A DNA stretch of 45,710 bases from JADFMN01 sp964529975 (GTDB taxonomy: Bacteria > Armatimonadota > Fimbriimonadia > Fimbriimonadales > Fimbriimonadaceae). Made by a program: the position numbers and the translations under genes. Within the stretch, counting starts at the first letter, position 1, and each line of letters begins with the position of its first letter. The stretch spans positions 1 through 45,710 of the forward strand of contig CAZGXW010000015.1 in assembly GCA_964529975.1 (NCBI GenBank), written 5' to 3'. Of this stretch, positions 22,549-31,077 are shown in pieces. The notes beneath the pieces were generated by a model that made no database searches, was not told the DNA's origin, and saw only the letters and a program-made list of their open reading frames with translations.

Positions 22549-23189
22549 TAGCGGAACACCCCGTCGGAGACCATCGGCTCGAACTTTTCATAGGCGTCGC
22601 TTGGCATGGGCCGGATTCGACCAAGTTGCTTGGCAGTGAACAGCACGCGGCAAACGCTCTCAAGGCACTCCATCCGATAGCACGCGTCGAACACGCTCTT
22701 GCCCAGGGCGAGTGCACCGTGATGGGTGAGTAGAAACGTCTTGTGCCCCGGCAGGTAAGGGGAGAGTTTGTCCGAGAGTTCGCTGGTGCCTGGCATCCCA
22801 AACTCGACGGTCGGGACGCTCCCAAGCACGTACGCCGCCTCAGGGAGCACATCATCGGGAATCGGTTCACCCACCAGTGTGAACGCGATCGCGGTCGGGG
22901 GATGGGCGTGGACCACAGCCTTGCAGTCGTCACGCCGTTTGTAAGCCTCCAAGTGGATGCGGATCTCGCTGCTCGGCGTGCCGCCGTCCCTCGGGTTGCC
23001 GTCGAGGTCGATCAAAACGATGTCTTCTGGGAGCAAGTGGCCCTTGCTGATGCCGCTCGGCGTGGCGAGGATCGTGTCAGCCGACAAACGGACGGTGATG
23101 TTGCCTTCGTTCCCGCTGATCAGCCCTTTTTGCCAGAGCCGTGAGCCGACCTCGCATATCTCAGCCCTCGCACGACCCTCGTCCATCAC
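22548..23189 (-). CDS. class II aldolase/adducin-family protein (fuculose-phosphate aldolase-like)
   Basis: A 213-aa zinc aldolase-type protein. It has the phosphate-binding GNEGNITVRL, PSGISKGHL, the base Glu in PSSEIRIHL, and zinc-binding histidines in VVHAHPP and THHGALALG. It could cleave fuculose- or rhamnulose-phosphate or a methylthioribulose-type substrate. The exact sugar cannot be read from the sequence and no sugar-pathway genes are adjacent. It lies 32 nt downstream of flhA and overlaps hisS by 1 nt. Confidence 0.87.
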   Translation of the reverse strand: MMDEGRARAEICEVGSRLWQKGLISGNEGNITVRLSADTILATPSGISKGHLLPEDIVLIDLDGNPRDGGTPSSEIRIHLEAYKRRDDCKAVVHAHPPTAIAFTLVGEPIPDDVLPEAAYVLGSVPTVEFGMPGTSELSDKLSPYLPGHKTFLLTHHGALALGKSVFDACYRMECLESVCRVLFTAKQLGRIRPMPSDAYEKFEPMVSDGVFR

Positions 23190-23221
23190 GGACTGATTAT
23201 GTCCCAGGGTTCAAATCGAGC

Positions 23222-25303
23222 CTAAGCCGCAGCGAGTTGGGCGACGAACTCGACGTCCGCCTGGGCCGAGACCTCGTTGTACGCGAGCACAGGAACGTTC
23301 GGGAACGAACGCTCCAACATCTTCCGGAGCGGCAGTCGCAGGGTGTTTCCACAGAGCAGCACAGGCTGTCTGCCGTCCGCCATCGCCTTCTCGGTGGCAC
23401 GTTGGACGTCCGAGATCAACCGCTGTTGGACCTCTGGCTCTGCCGCCAGGATCGATCCTCCGGCCGTGTGCTGGACGGCCTCTACGAGAGCCCTCTCCAA
23501 CGGCGCTTCGAGCGTGATGCAGTGGATGCGGTTCGTCTCGTCGACGAACTGGCGAGTGATCGTCCGTGCGATCGAGGCCCTGACAAGTTCTCCCAACTGC
23601 TCGTTGTCCTTGACCCGCCCGGCAAAGTCGGCCATTGTCTCCAAGATCGTGACGAGGTCACGGATCGGCACACGCTCGCGGAGGAGGTGCTGCAGGACCT
23701 TCTGGATGTCCCCGATCTGCACGACTGTGGGCACGAGTTCGTTGACCACAGTCTCGTTGATCTGCTTCGCGTTCTCGAGGAGTGCGCTGACGTCCTGGCG
23801 GCTGAGCAGTTCAGCGGCGAAGACCTTGACAGTTTCGGCTAGGTGAGTCGCGATCATCGCGCTCGGCTCGACGACGGTGTAGCCGTTGCGCTCCGCTTGC
23901 TCTCGCAACCCGGAGTCGATCCAAACGGCCTGCAGCCCAAAGACTGGCTCGATGGTGGTGATGCCGGCGATGGGAGCGATCGTCGTGCCGCTGTTGATGG
24001 CGAGGAGTTTGTCGGAGTTCGCCTCCGCCTTCGCCACCTCTTCGCCTCGGACTTTGATCACGTATTGGTTGGGCAGAAGTTCGCTGTTGTCCCGGATGCG
24101 CACGCTGGGCATTACAAAGCCGAGTTCGACCGCGATCTGTCGCCTTGTCGCGCTCACGCGCTCGGGCAGGTCGCCTCCTACCCTCGCGTCCGCGAGTTTG
24201 GTGAGCGAGTACCCGATCTCGATCTCCAGGGTGTCGACCTGGATGAGGGGCATGACCGCCTCGGGGCCAGTCACGGGCCGCGGTTCGGCCTGGACTTGCG
24301 CGGCCAGGTCGGCCGCCCGCTCGTCGTCGGTCTTCAGCGCGTCCTTGATGCCTGGATTGGCCGAGAGGATCCTGCTCGCAAAGAAGAGTCCGCCGCCGAT
24401 CGCGAGGAAGATGGTGAGAGGAAACCCGGGCACAAGCCCAAAGGCAGCGATACCAACGCCGGCCGAAGCCAGCACCTTGTGCTGTCCGAGCAACTGTCCG
24501 ATGACCGTGCCGCCCATGCCGCGCTCCTGTCCCGCTCTGGTGACGAGCAAGCCGCTCGCGGTCGAGATAAGCAGGGCCGGGATCTGGGAGACCAAGCCCT
24601 CGCCGACGGAAAGGATCGCGTACGTCTGGAGGACCTGCATGGCGTCGCCGCCGCCCCGCATGAAGCCGACGACAAACCCGCCAATGACGTTTACGACGAT
24701 GATCAGCAGCGAGGCGATCGCATCGCCCTTGACGAACTTCGAAGCGCCGTCCATCGCGCCATAGAAGTCGGCTTCTTGCTTGACCTGCTTGCGGCGGGCA
24801 CGGGCCTGGTGCTCGTCGATGAGCCCACTGGCCAGGTCGGCGTCGATCGCCATCTGTTTGCCCGGCATGGCGTCCAAGGTGAACCGGGCTACGACCTCGG
24901 AGACGCGGGTCGCACCGTTCGTGATCACTATGAACTGCACGATCATCAGGATCAGGAACGCCACAAAGCCGACCACAAAGTCGCCGCCGAGCACGAAGTT
25001 GCCGAACGTCTCAATGACCCGGCCACCGTCGGCCGTGCCCAAGATCAACTTCGTCGCCGCGATGCTCAAGGCGAGCCGGAAGAGCGTCGTTATGAGCAGC
25101 AGGGAGGGGAAGACGCTGAACTGGAGAGGGTCGCTGACGTTGACCGCCGTCAGGATGATCACCACGGACGAGGCGATGGCGAGCACGAGGCCGACGTCTA
25201 CCGCCCAGTGGGGCAGCGGCAGAATGAGCATCGACACGACGATGAGCATCGCCGCGCCAAGCACGAGGTCGGTGTGCTTCAGGATCCGCTGGAGGGCCGC
25301 CAT
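23222..25303 (-). CDS. flhA: flagellar export-gate protein FlhA
   Basis: A 693-aa FHIPEP-family protein forming the nonameric export gate of the flagellar type III apparatus. Six to eight membrane segments lie in residues 1-320. The family signature region reads FPSLLLITTLFRLALSIAAT. DAMPGKQMAIDADL is the conserved cytoplasmic loop. The large cytosolic domain (about 350-693) has LIQVDTLEIEIGYSL, the RIRDN motif and VPIRDLVTILE. FlhA is preferred over virulence SctV because of these blocks. No other flagellar gene is in the window; it heads an operon with an aldolase and hisS. I start at the ATG at 25303; the open frame to 25390 has no family similarity. Confidence 0.93.
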   Translation of the reverse strand: MAALQRILKHTDLVLGAAMLIVVSMLILPLPHWAVDVGLVLAIASSVVIILTAVNVSDPLQFSVFPSLLLITTLFRLALSIAATKLILGTADGGRVIETFGNFVLGGDFVVGFVAFLILMIVQFIVITNGATRVSEVVARFTLDAMPGKQMAIDADLASGLIDEHQARARRKQVKQEADFYGAMDGASKFVKGDAIASLLIIVVNVIGGFVVGFMRGGGDAMQVLQTYAILSVGEGLVSQIPALLISTASGLLVTRAGQERGMGGTVIGQLLGQHKVLASAGVGIAAFGLVPGFPLTIFLAIGGGLFFASRILSANPGIKDALKTDDERAADLAAQVQAEPRPVTGPEAVMPLIQVDTLEIEIGYSLTKLADARVGGDLPERVSATRRQIAVELGFVMPSVRIRDNSELLPNQYVIKVRGEEVAKAEANSDKLLAINSGTTIAPIAGITTIEPVFGLQAVWIDSGLREQAERNGYTVVEPSAMIATHLAETVKVFAAELLSRQDVSALLENAKQINETVVNELVPTVVQIGDIQKVLQHLLRERVPIRDLVTILETMADFAGRVKDNEQLGELVRASIARTITRQFVDETNRIHCITLEAPLERALVEAVQHTAGGSILAAEPEVQQRLISDVQRATEKAMADGRQPVLLCGNTLRLPLRKMLERSFPNVPVLAYNEVSAQADVEFVAQLAAA

Positions 25304-25409
25304 AGGCGCCGGGCATAGTCCCGGCTCATTGGAGTTATCGGCAGAATTGCGGGGGAGGTTAGGGCCGGGAGCCGCCTGACGGCCCCCCATACCTCCGCAC
25401 CAAGGAAAA

Positions 25410-25485
25410 TGGCGCGCTCGAGAGGATTCGAACCTCCGACCCCCAGCTCCGCAAGCTGGTGCTCTATCCGCTGAGCTACGAGCGC
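25410..25485 (-). tRNA. tRNA-Arg (anticodon GCG), CCA encoded
   Basis: The minus strand folds as a full tRNA of 76 nt. The acceptor is GCGCTCG/CGAGCGC with discriminator G and an encoded CCA. The D arm is GCTC-AGCGGATA-GAGC, with A20 after GG as in arginine tRNAs. The anticodon stem is CCAGC/GCTGG around TTGCGGA. The anticodon is GCG, where most bacteria use ACG read as inosine for CGU/CGC/CGA. Confidence 0.95.
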
Positions 25486-25642
25486 GCGCGGAGGCTCATG
25501 GTACCTCCCTTGAACCAGAGCCCCGGAGGGCCGCCAAGGGGTCGCGGACCTACGGGAAAACCCCAGGGAAAACCGCTCCCCAGGTTCAACTGGCAGAGGG
25601 CTATACTTTCCCGCGTCCAAACCGGACGAAACACCGTCTCAT

Positions 25643-26188
25643 ATGGCAGGCAGTCCACAAGACGAAACGCTGGCTGAAAAGCGCTGGCTTAACGCACTCG
25701 CGAACGGAGACCCGAACGCGCTCGGCGGCCTGTACGAGATATACGGAGACAAGATCTTCCGGTACACGTTCAGGATGCTGGGTAACCGGGCGGACGCCGA
25801 GGACGCTACGGCGGAGACATTCCTCCGTGTCCTCAGGCGGTCGACAGACCTCCGGGCCGACGGAGCGTTCAAGACCTGGATTTTCCGGATAGCCCGGAAC
25901 TTGTGCATCGACAAGATGCGCCAGCACAAACTCTTGGAGTTGCCCCCAGATACGCACTACACTGGAGTAGAGGAGCGAGCGGCCCTCAAGATCACGGTCC
26001 AGCAGGCCCTGAACGACCTGCAGATCGAGTACCGGGAGCCTCTCATTCTGTGCGACCTGGAAAACATCTCCGCCAAGGAAGCGGCAGAGATGCTCAGCAT
26101 AAGCGTTCCTGCGCTGAAGTCGCGGCTGTACCGCGGTCGGCGCGCCCTGAGGGATAAGTTGGGTGGATCGCTGGAGAAGATAACATGA
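25643..26188 (+). CDS. ECF-type RNA polymerase sigma factor
   Basis: A 181-aa sigma-70-family factor with only regions 2 and 4. Region 2 (about 25-90) contains YRYTFRMLGNRADAEDATAE-type sequence, then TFLRVLRR and FKTWIFRIARNLCIDKMRQ. Region 4 (about 120-175) has LILCDLENISAKEAAEMLSI and SRLYRGRRALRDKL. A -10-like TATACT lies at 25612-25617, 25 nt before the ATG; no good -35 pairs with it. The gene overlaps a small partner (ATGA) and stands 299 nt upstream of dnaN on the same strand. Confidence 0.92.
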   Translation: MAGSPQDETLAEKRWLNALANGDPNALGGLYEIYGDKIFRYTFRMLGNRADAEDATAETFLRVLRRSTDLRADGAFKTWIFRIARNLCIDKMRQHKLLELPPDTHYTGVEERAALKITVQQALNDLQIEYREPLILCDLENISAKEAAEMLSISVPALKSRLYRGRRALRDKLGGSLEKIT

Positions 26189-26472
26189 ACGAGAACATCT
26201 ACAGGCAACTCGTCGACCTCTACGCGGGCGACGAACTCACGGAAGAGTTGAACCAAGAGCTTGAGGCCAAGGCCATGACGGACCCCAGCCTCAGCCACGA
26301 TATGTACACCCTCAAGAAGACGCTTGAACTGCTCCACAGGGCCGACGACAACGCCCTAACCGAGGAGTCCAGCCAGCGGATCCTGAACAAGATGCGAATC
26401 GGGGGAGCCCAGGTCGAGCAGAACTCGCCGGACCCGGCCCACCTCCAGTACCACCTTCCCATCCAGGGATAA
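26185..26472 (+). CDS. putative cytosolic anti-sigma-like partner
   Basis: A 95-aa acidic, helical protein starting in the sigma-factor stop (ATGA). The N-terminus (YRQLVDLYAGDELTEELNQ and ELEAKAMTDPSLSHDMYTL) resembles the helical first part of anti-sigma factors. The HxxxCxxC zinc motif of ZAS proteins is absent and there is no membrane segment. The anti-sigma role is inferred from position and size only. Confidence 0.6.
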   Translation: MNENIYRQLVDLYAGDELTEELNQELEAKAMTDPSLSHDMYTLKKTLELLHRADDNALTEESSQRILNKMRIGGAQVEQNSPDPAHLQYHLPIQG

Positions 26473-26487
26473 AATGAGCCACACAGA

Positions 26488-27588
26488 ATGAAGGTCACCG
26501 TTTCCAAAAAGGACTTGGCAGACGCCCTCGCCGTAGCCGCTACCGCGAGCAGCACGAGGGCCACTTTGCCCGTCCTACAGTCGATCCGCCTGAAGGCCGA
26601 GGGAAAAAGCCTCGAACTACTTGGCTGTGACCAGGAGATGTGGGCGGAGAGTGCGGCCCCTGCCAACGTCAAGGCCCCGGGCGCGGTCTGCGTCATGCGG
26701 CAACTGCTCGGCGAGATCGTGGGCTCCCTGCCGGACGGCGAGGTCCTCATCGAACTCGAGGGCACGGCCGTGTTCCTGCGACAGGGCCACAGCGAGTTCA
26801 AGATGATGGCGATGAACGCGGAAGAGTTTCCGCCCATCCCCGACGTCAAGGAGACCTCGCGCCTCAGCCTGCCGTTCGGCGACTTCAAGCGGGCCGTCTC
26901 GGGCGTCCAGTACGCCTGCTCGGACGACACCAGCCGACCGGTGCTGACCGGCGTCCTTTTCAACTACGACGGCGAAGTCCTGACCCTTGTGGCTACCGAC
27001 ACCCACCGACTGGCGGTTCATAAGATCCACCGTGGCGGGATCGGCTCGAAACTCAACGTGACCGTGCCTGAGAAGGCCCTCAAGGCCATGCGGCAGATGC
27101 CGATGGCCGATGACGAGACTATCAACGTCCAGTTCGACGAGGCCCGCCTCATGGTCGATACGGGCAAGAGCAAGGTCGTCTCCCAACTCCTCAACGGCCA
27201 ATATCCCAACTGGGAGCGGGTCGTGCCGTCAGAGCACACCCGCACCTGGACCGTCGACCGGGGCGAGTTCCAAAGCAACCTCCGGCGCGCGCTCATCCTA
27301 GCCAAGGACAATGCCAACCGCGTCAAGTTCACGGGCCAAGGCGACACCATCGTGATATCTTCGCGGAGCGAGGACAAGGGCGAGGCCAAGGAAGAGGTCG
27401 CGTGCGTCAGCAAGAACGGCGACATGAAGATCGCCTTCAACGGCCAATACGTCATGGAAGCCCTTGCAGCGATGGACTGCGACGGCATCAAGGCGGAAAT
27501 GACCGAGCCTTCGCGCCCAGCCGTCCTGCGGCCCACAGAGGGCGGCGACGACCACTTCTGCGTGGTCATGCCGATGGCTGTGGACTAG
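26488..27588 (+). CDS. dnaN: DNA polymerase III beta sliding clamp
   Basis: A 366-aa processivity clamp with three repeated domains. Visible blocks are SKKDLADALAVAATASSTRATLP-type opening, MNAEEFPPIPD, ATDTHRLAVHKI, NGQYPNWERVVPS and the C-terminal VVMPMAV end that lines the protein-binding pocket. It begins 15 nt after the anti-sigma-like gene, so the sigma factor, its partner and dnaN probably share a transcript. dnaA and recF are not adjacent. A strong terminator follows at 27607-27641. Confidence 0.97.
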   Translation: MKVTVSKKDLADALAVAATASSTRATLPVLQSIRLKAEGKSLELLGCDQEMWAESAAPANVKAPGAVCVMRQLLGEIVGSLPDGEVLIELEGTAVFLRQGHSEFKMMAMNAEEFPPIPDVKETSRLSLPFGDFKRAVSGVQYACSDDTSRPVLTGVLFNYDGEVLTLVATDTHRLAVHKIHRGGIGSKLNVTVPEKALKAMRQMPMADDETINVQFDEARLMVDTGKSKVVSQLLNGQYPNWERVVPSEHTRTWTVDRGEFQSNLRRALILAKDNANRVKFTGQGDTIVISSRSEDKGEAKEEVACVSKNGDMKIAFNGQYVMEALAAMDCDGIKAEMTEPSRPAVLRPTEGGDDHFCVVMPMAVD

Positions 27589-27606
27589 GAAGCTAGGAGT
27601 AGAAAG

Positions 27607-27641
27607 AAGCCCACCGGGCCAGGGGCCGGGTGGGCTTTTTC
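27607..27641. terminator. intrinsic terminator after dnaN, likely bidirectional
   Basis: Stem AAGCCCACCGGGCC / GGCCGGGTGGGCTT with one mismatch and a 3-nt loop, followed by TTTT on the plus strand and preceded by AAAG for the minus strand. It sits between the convergent stops of dnaN (27588) and the sialate esterase gene (27647), so it can serve both. Confidence 0.9.
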
Positions 27642-27646
27642 TTGCT

Positions 27647-29005
27647 TCAGTCCATGTCCGTGCGGAACGGCACAGCAGGTAGTCCTGCGGCGTTCACGAG
27701 GTTGTTCTTTGGGTCGCTTGCCCAGGCATACCGGACAAACCTTGGTTCGTCGATTCCCGGTGCGGTAAGAGCGATCATGGTTCCGTTCACTGTCGCGGTC
27801 GCGTCTACAAACTTCTTGTCGGCACCTGCGATCTGGAAGCCGATAATCGGGCCGCCATCCCGCGACCTCATGCCGGTTGCGTTGCTGAACTGGACGCTGA
27901 TCAACGAGCGGCGGATCATAGTCACATTGTATTGCGGCCCGGAGACCTCGACCTTTTGCCCATGCACGTCTCGCAACGCCCAAAGAGCGAGCCGCCTGCC
28001 GACGTCCTGTTTGTTCTTGGGGTGGATGTCGTTCGAAGTCCCGATGTCGATGGCGAGGGCCATACCCGTGTTCGGCAGGGAGAGCGTCTTGGTCTGTGCC
28101 TCACGTAGACGCGGCCAATCGGCGTTTGTGCCGAACGAGGCCAGTTGGACGAAGTAGAACGGGAAGTCTCCCTGCTTCCAGGCCGAACGCCAGTCTCGGA
28201 TCATGTTGGGGAAGGTCCGCGAGTACAACTCTGGTTTGTCGGCGTTCGACTCGCCCTGGTACCAGATAGCCCCTCTTATCGAGAAAGGCGTCAACGGGGC
28301 AACCATGGCGTTGTAGAGGGCACCAGGGAACCAGCCCCGGTTGTTGCCGGCCGTCCCCGCCTTGACCTTTGCCAAGTGGTCGTCGAGCCAAGCCTTGGAC
28401 TCGGGGATGCGTCTCAGGGCGCCGCGCGAGGTCCATGACTCGACAGGAGTCCCGCCCCAAGACGTGTTGATCAGGCCGACGGGAACGCCGGTCTTTGAGA
28501 CCAGTTCCCGCCCGAAGTAGTAGCCGACCGCCGAGAAGTTGCGGACCGTCTGGGGCGAGCACACCGACCACGGACCGCCGTTCGTCGCCAGCGGGGACTC
28601 GGTCGAGGTCATTGGCACGGTGTACAGCCGGACTTGCGGATGGTTCGCCGCCGCGATCTCTTGGTCAGGATTCGCCGACTGCGCGACGGACCACTGCATG
28701 TTCGACTGGCCGCTGCACACCCAGACGTCGCCGAACAGCACGTCCTTGAACTCACGACCTTCGACGTTCAACACAAACGGCCCGCCAGCCTTGTGCGCCG
28801 GTACCCAGACCACCCAGTTGCCTTCCGAACCCACCTCGGCTTTTCCAGCCCAATTGTCGATGGAGACGTCGACTTGGTCGCCGGGCGTGCCCCAGCCCCA
28901 TACGCGCACGGGTCGATCGCGCTGGAGCACCATGTGGTCGCTGAAGAGCGGAGGAAGGGTGACGGACGACGCCTGTGCGGCGGCGATGAGAATGAGCGCG
29001 GTCAT
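27647..29005 (-). CDS. exported sialate O-acetylesterase-like SGNH esterase
   Basis: A 452-aa secreted carbohydrate esterase. A short signal peptide (MTALILIAAAQAS) leads to PPLFSDHMVLQRDRPVRVWG, the family opening. Block I is FGDVWVCSGQSNMQWS with the Ser nucleophile. AIWYQGESNA is the block around the oxyanion region. DIGTSNDIHPKNKQDVGRRL supplies the Asp-x-x-His pair. The family removes O-acetyl groups from sialic acid or plant glycans; the substrate cannot be fixed here. It is transcribed towards dnaN and shares its terminator. The DUF4397 gene lies 22 nt upstream. Confidence 0.92.
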   Translation of the reverse strand: MTALILIAAAQASSVTLPPLFSDHMVLQRDRPVRVWGWGTPGDQVDVSIDNWAGKAEVGSEGNWVVWVPAHKAGGPFVLNVEGREFKDVLFGDVWVCSGQSNMQWSVAQSANPDQEIAAANHPQVRLYTVPMTSTESPLATNGGPWSVCSPQTVRNFSAVGYYFGRELVSKTGVPVGLINTSWGGTPVESWTSRGALRRIPESKAWLDDHLAKVKAGTAGNNRGWFPGALYNAMVAPLTPFSIRGAIWYQGESNADKPELYSRTFPNMIRDWRSAWKQGDFPFYFVQLASFGTNADWPRLREAQTKTLSLPNTGMALAIDIGTSNDIHPKNKQDVGRRLALWALRDVHGQKVEVSGPQYNVTMIRRSLISVQFSNATGMRSRDGGPIIGFQIAGADKKFVDATATVNGTMIALTAPGIDEPRFVRYAWASDPKNNLVNAAGLPAVPFRTDMD

Positions 29006-29027
29006 GCCGCGACGGTTTTACCTGGCC

Positions 29028-29783
29028 TCAGTCCGTCGGGATCTTGATGAACGTCAGGCTTGGCAGGTTGGCCGGCAGCGGATCGTTCTCGATCCCGGCA
29101 ACCATGACGACGTACACCGAGCCGGGGTCGAGCGTCGTCGTCGCCGAGGCGTACACGACGTCGCCAGAAGCGTCCTCGCGCTTTGCCCACCAGTCCATCG
29201 TGCCCGAGTCCACGACGATCATCTGCGCGTTGCCGAACTGGATCCCGCCAGTGAAGAACTGCGGGTTGTCCCCAGCGTTCTGGAAGATGATCGAAGGCGT
29301 TGCCTGGCCGACCTCGCGCACGAAGGCGTGGACGACATAGAGCCGGGCCTTATTGCCGTTAGGGGCCGTACGGTCGACGGCGAAGCCCTGTGTCCGCAAT
29401 CGCTTGAGCGACTCGCCCGGGGCGGGGTTTTTCAGCCCCATCGTCACCATCACCGTGTGGGTGTTCTTCTCGAATACGCGGTTCTCGGCGTCCAGTTCGT
29501 TCCCCGTGCTGTTCTCTCGGGTGATGACGTCGTACGCGCCGTTGGCGTCACTGATGTAAGGGATGGTCTGGAAGTTGGGGCTGCTCTGCAGGTACACGAA
29601 GTTCAGGCCGCGAACGATGCCGTTGAGAAGCCAGTCCACTCCGCCAGCGTCGGCGCTGGCGTTGATGAAGTAGATGGTCGGATCGCTGCCCCCAGTCGTG
29701 CCACCTCCACCCCCGCAGCCACAAACAAGGAGGGCTGTGAGGCAGACGAGGGAAGTGAAGACAGTTCGGATCCGCGCGAACAT
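29028..29783 (-). CDS. DUF4397-type lipoprotein
   Basis: A 251-aa protein with a lipobox (LLVCGC, Cys at about residue 22), then a glycine-rich linker and a beta-sandwich of the DUF4397 kind. It has the typical phrases IYFINASADAGGVDWLLNG, TVMVTMGLKNPAPGE, KARLYVVHAFVREV and VYVVMVAGIE. Members are exported, surface-associated proteins of unknown function. It lies 22 nt upstream of the esterase gene on the same strand, probably one operon. Confidence 0.85.
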   Translation of the reverse strand: MFARIRTVFTSLVCLTALLVCGCGGGGGTTGGSDPTIYFINASADAGGVDWLLNGIVRGLNFVYLQSSPNFQTIPYISDANGAYDVITRENSTGNELDAENRVFEKNTHTVMVTMGLKNPAPGESLKRLRTQGFAVDRTAPNGNKARLYVVHAFVREVGQATPSIIFQNAGDNPQFFTGGIQFGNAQMIVVDSGTMDWWAKREDASGDVVYASATTTLDPGSVYVVMVAGIENDPLPANLPSLTFIKIPTD

Positions 29784-29822
29784 CTAGTCTAAGGTTACCA
29801 AAAAGCGTGCCAGGGGCTTGTT

Positions 29823-30011
29823 CTAGGACGGGTCTAACTCGCCGTTTGGTGCGATCAGGTCCTCGAACACCGTGTAGCACAGCCCGCATCCCAGCAGTTT
29901 TGTCTGGTCATACCGGAGGTCCGTCCATCCGCACAAAGGGCATACGAGGGTCTGGGGCCGAGGTCCGCGGAGCGACTTCAGCAGCCCTGGCAGACCGGCC
30001 GACCCGACCAA
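29823..30011 (-). CDS. small McsA-like zinc-ribbon protein
   Basis: A protein of about 62 aa with two CxxC pairs, CPLCGWTDLRYDQTKLLGC and CGLCYTVFEDL. This closely follows the first zinc finger of McsA and related arginine-kinase activators (CPxCG...F...GLGCxxCY..F). The start is doubtful: TTG at 30011 is the first usable one. The same frame stays open and protein-like back into the ilvE end (ILRIVERDESRP), so the real protein may be longer and start unusually. No ctsR, mcsB or clpC is nearby. Confidence 0.55.
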   Translation of the reverse strand: MVGSAGLPGLLKSLRGPRPQTLVCPLCGWTDLRYDQTKLLGCGLCYTVFEDLIAPNGELDPS

Positions 30012-30078
30012 CTTCGAGAGTGCGTCGGGTCGGATTGGCCTGCTCTCGTCGCGTTCGACGATCCGCAGGATCGTCGGG

Positions 30079-30954
30079 TCAGAAGGCTGTGCCGTTCTTC
30101 GTCTCCTCTCGGAACCTTCCCATGAGGCACATTGTCGTCTCGCCTGGCCTGCCGTCCCCGATCGGCTGGCCGTCTAGGGTGATCATGGGGATGACCTCGG
30201 CGGCGGTGCCGGTCAGGAACGCCTCGTCGGCGTCAAAGATGTCGACCTTGGTCATATAGTCCTCGACCACGGTCATGCCCTCGCGACGAGCGATCTCCAT
30301 GACCGTGCGCCTCGTGATGCCGTTGAGGATGCCGCAAGACGGGTGCGGTGTGCGCACGACCCCATTCTTCACCACGAATAGGTTATCGCCGGTGCACTCC
30401 GCCACATAGCCCTGCGTGTTGAGCATCAGCCCTTCTCCGGCGCCTTGGCGGTTCGCCTCGGCCTTAGCCATGATGTTGGCCACATAGCGTCCGATCGCCT
30501 TCAACTGCGGATCAAGACAGTCGGCGGGCATGACCCTGAACGAAGTCGTGATGACGTCGAGACCTCGCTGGTACGCCTCGGGCGGATACAGCGACAGCGT
30601 CGAGCACATGACCATGACGTTCGGCGGTGCGTCCTTCAAGGCCTTGGGATCGAGACCCAAACCAGAGCCGCGGGTGACGTTGAGGCGGATGTAACCGTCG
30701 TCGTTTCCGGCCTGTTTGCAGACGTCAAGGATGATCGCCTTGAGGTCGGGCTGGCTGATCTGCATCTTGAACCCGAGGTACCGGATGCCGTTATAGAGGC
30801 GGTCCAGGTGCTCGTCGAGTTTGAAGACCTTGCGGCCGTAGATGCGGATGCCCTCAAAGAGGCCGTCGCCGTAAAGGTGGGCGTGGTCGGCTACGCTGAC
30901 CTTTGCCTGTTCCAGCGGTGTGATCTCGCCGTTGAGCCATACAAGCTTGGACAT
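30079..30954 (-). CDS. ilvE: branched-chain amino-acid aminotransferase (PLP fold type IV)
   Basis: A 291-aa PLP enzyme that transaminates Leu, Ile and Val with 2-oxoglutarate. Visible are the opening VWLNGEITPLEQAKVSVADH, GDGLFEGIRIY, the lysine region DPQLKAIGRYVANIMAK (PLP lysine in LKA), YVAECTGDNLFVVK, the phosphate loop GITRRTVMEIA and the late GTAAEVIPM. Length fits IlvE; a D-amino-acid transaminase is the main alternative. It is divergent from the VanW gene and upstream of the zinc-ribbon ORF. Confidence 0.92.
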   Translation of the reverse strand: MSKLVWLNGEITPLEQAKVSVADHAHLYGDGLFEGIRIYGRKVFKLDEHLDRLYNGIRYLGFKMQISQPDLKAIILDVCKQAGNDDGYIRLNVTRGSGLGLDPKALKDAPPNVMVMCSTLSLYPPEAYQRGLDVITTSFRVMPADCLDPQLKAIGRYVANIMAKAEANRQGAGEGLMLNTQGYVAECTGDNLFVVKNGVVRTPHPSCGILNGITRRTVMEIARREGMTVVEDYMTKVDIFDADEAFLTGTAAEVIPMITLDGQPIGDGRPGETTMCLMGRFREETKNGTAF

Positions 30955-31010
30955 GACTTCCTCAGTCTACCGGACGGTTCTTTGGCCCCCCAGGAAGGTC
31001 TAAATGCGCA

Positions 31011-31039
31011 TTCAGAGACCCTAGACGGCACCCTATAAT
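31011..31039 (+). promoter_or_regulatory. sigma-70 promoter for the VanW-type gene
   Basis: TTCAGA (31011-31016), a 17-nt spacer, then a perfect TATAAT (31034-31039). Transcription would start near 31046, 32 nt before the chosen ATG at 31078. This rules out the upstream TTG at 31045 as a practical start. Confidence 0.75.
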
Positions 31040-31077
31040 AGAGATTGGCGTCTAAGGTTAGAATCTCTCGGTTCTCT

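Noticed and set aside
23843..25318. Plus-strand open frame (491 codons) opposite flhA
   Set aside because: Very rich in Asp, Arg and His with no hydrophobic core; it is the antisense shadow of the FlhA membrane domain.
26473..27606. Replication origin near dnaN
   Set aside because: No dnaA gene, no cluster of TTATCCACA-like boxes and no AT-rich stretch; the space before dnaN is only 15 nt.
31045..31077. Upstream TTG start for the VanW gene
   Set aside because: It lies only 6 nt after a perfect -10 box, at the expected transcription start; ATG 31078 is the workable start.
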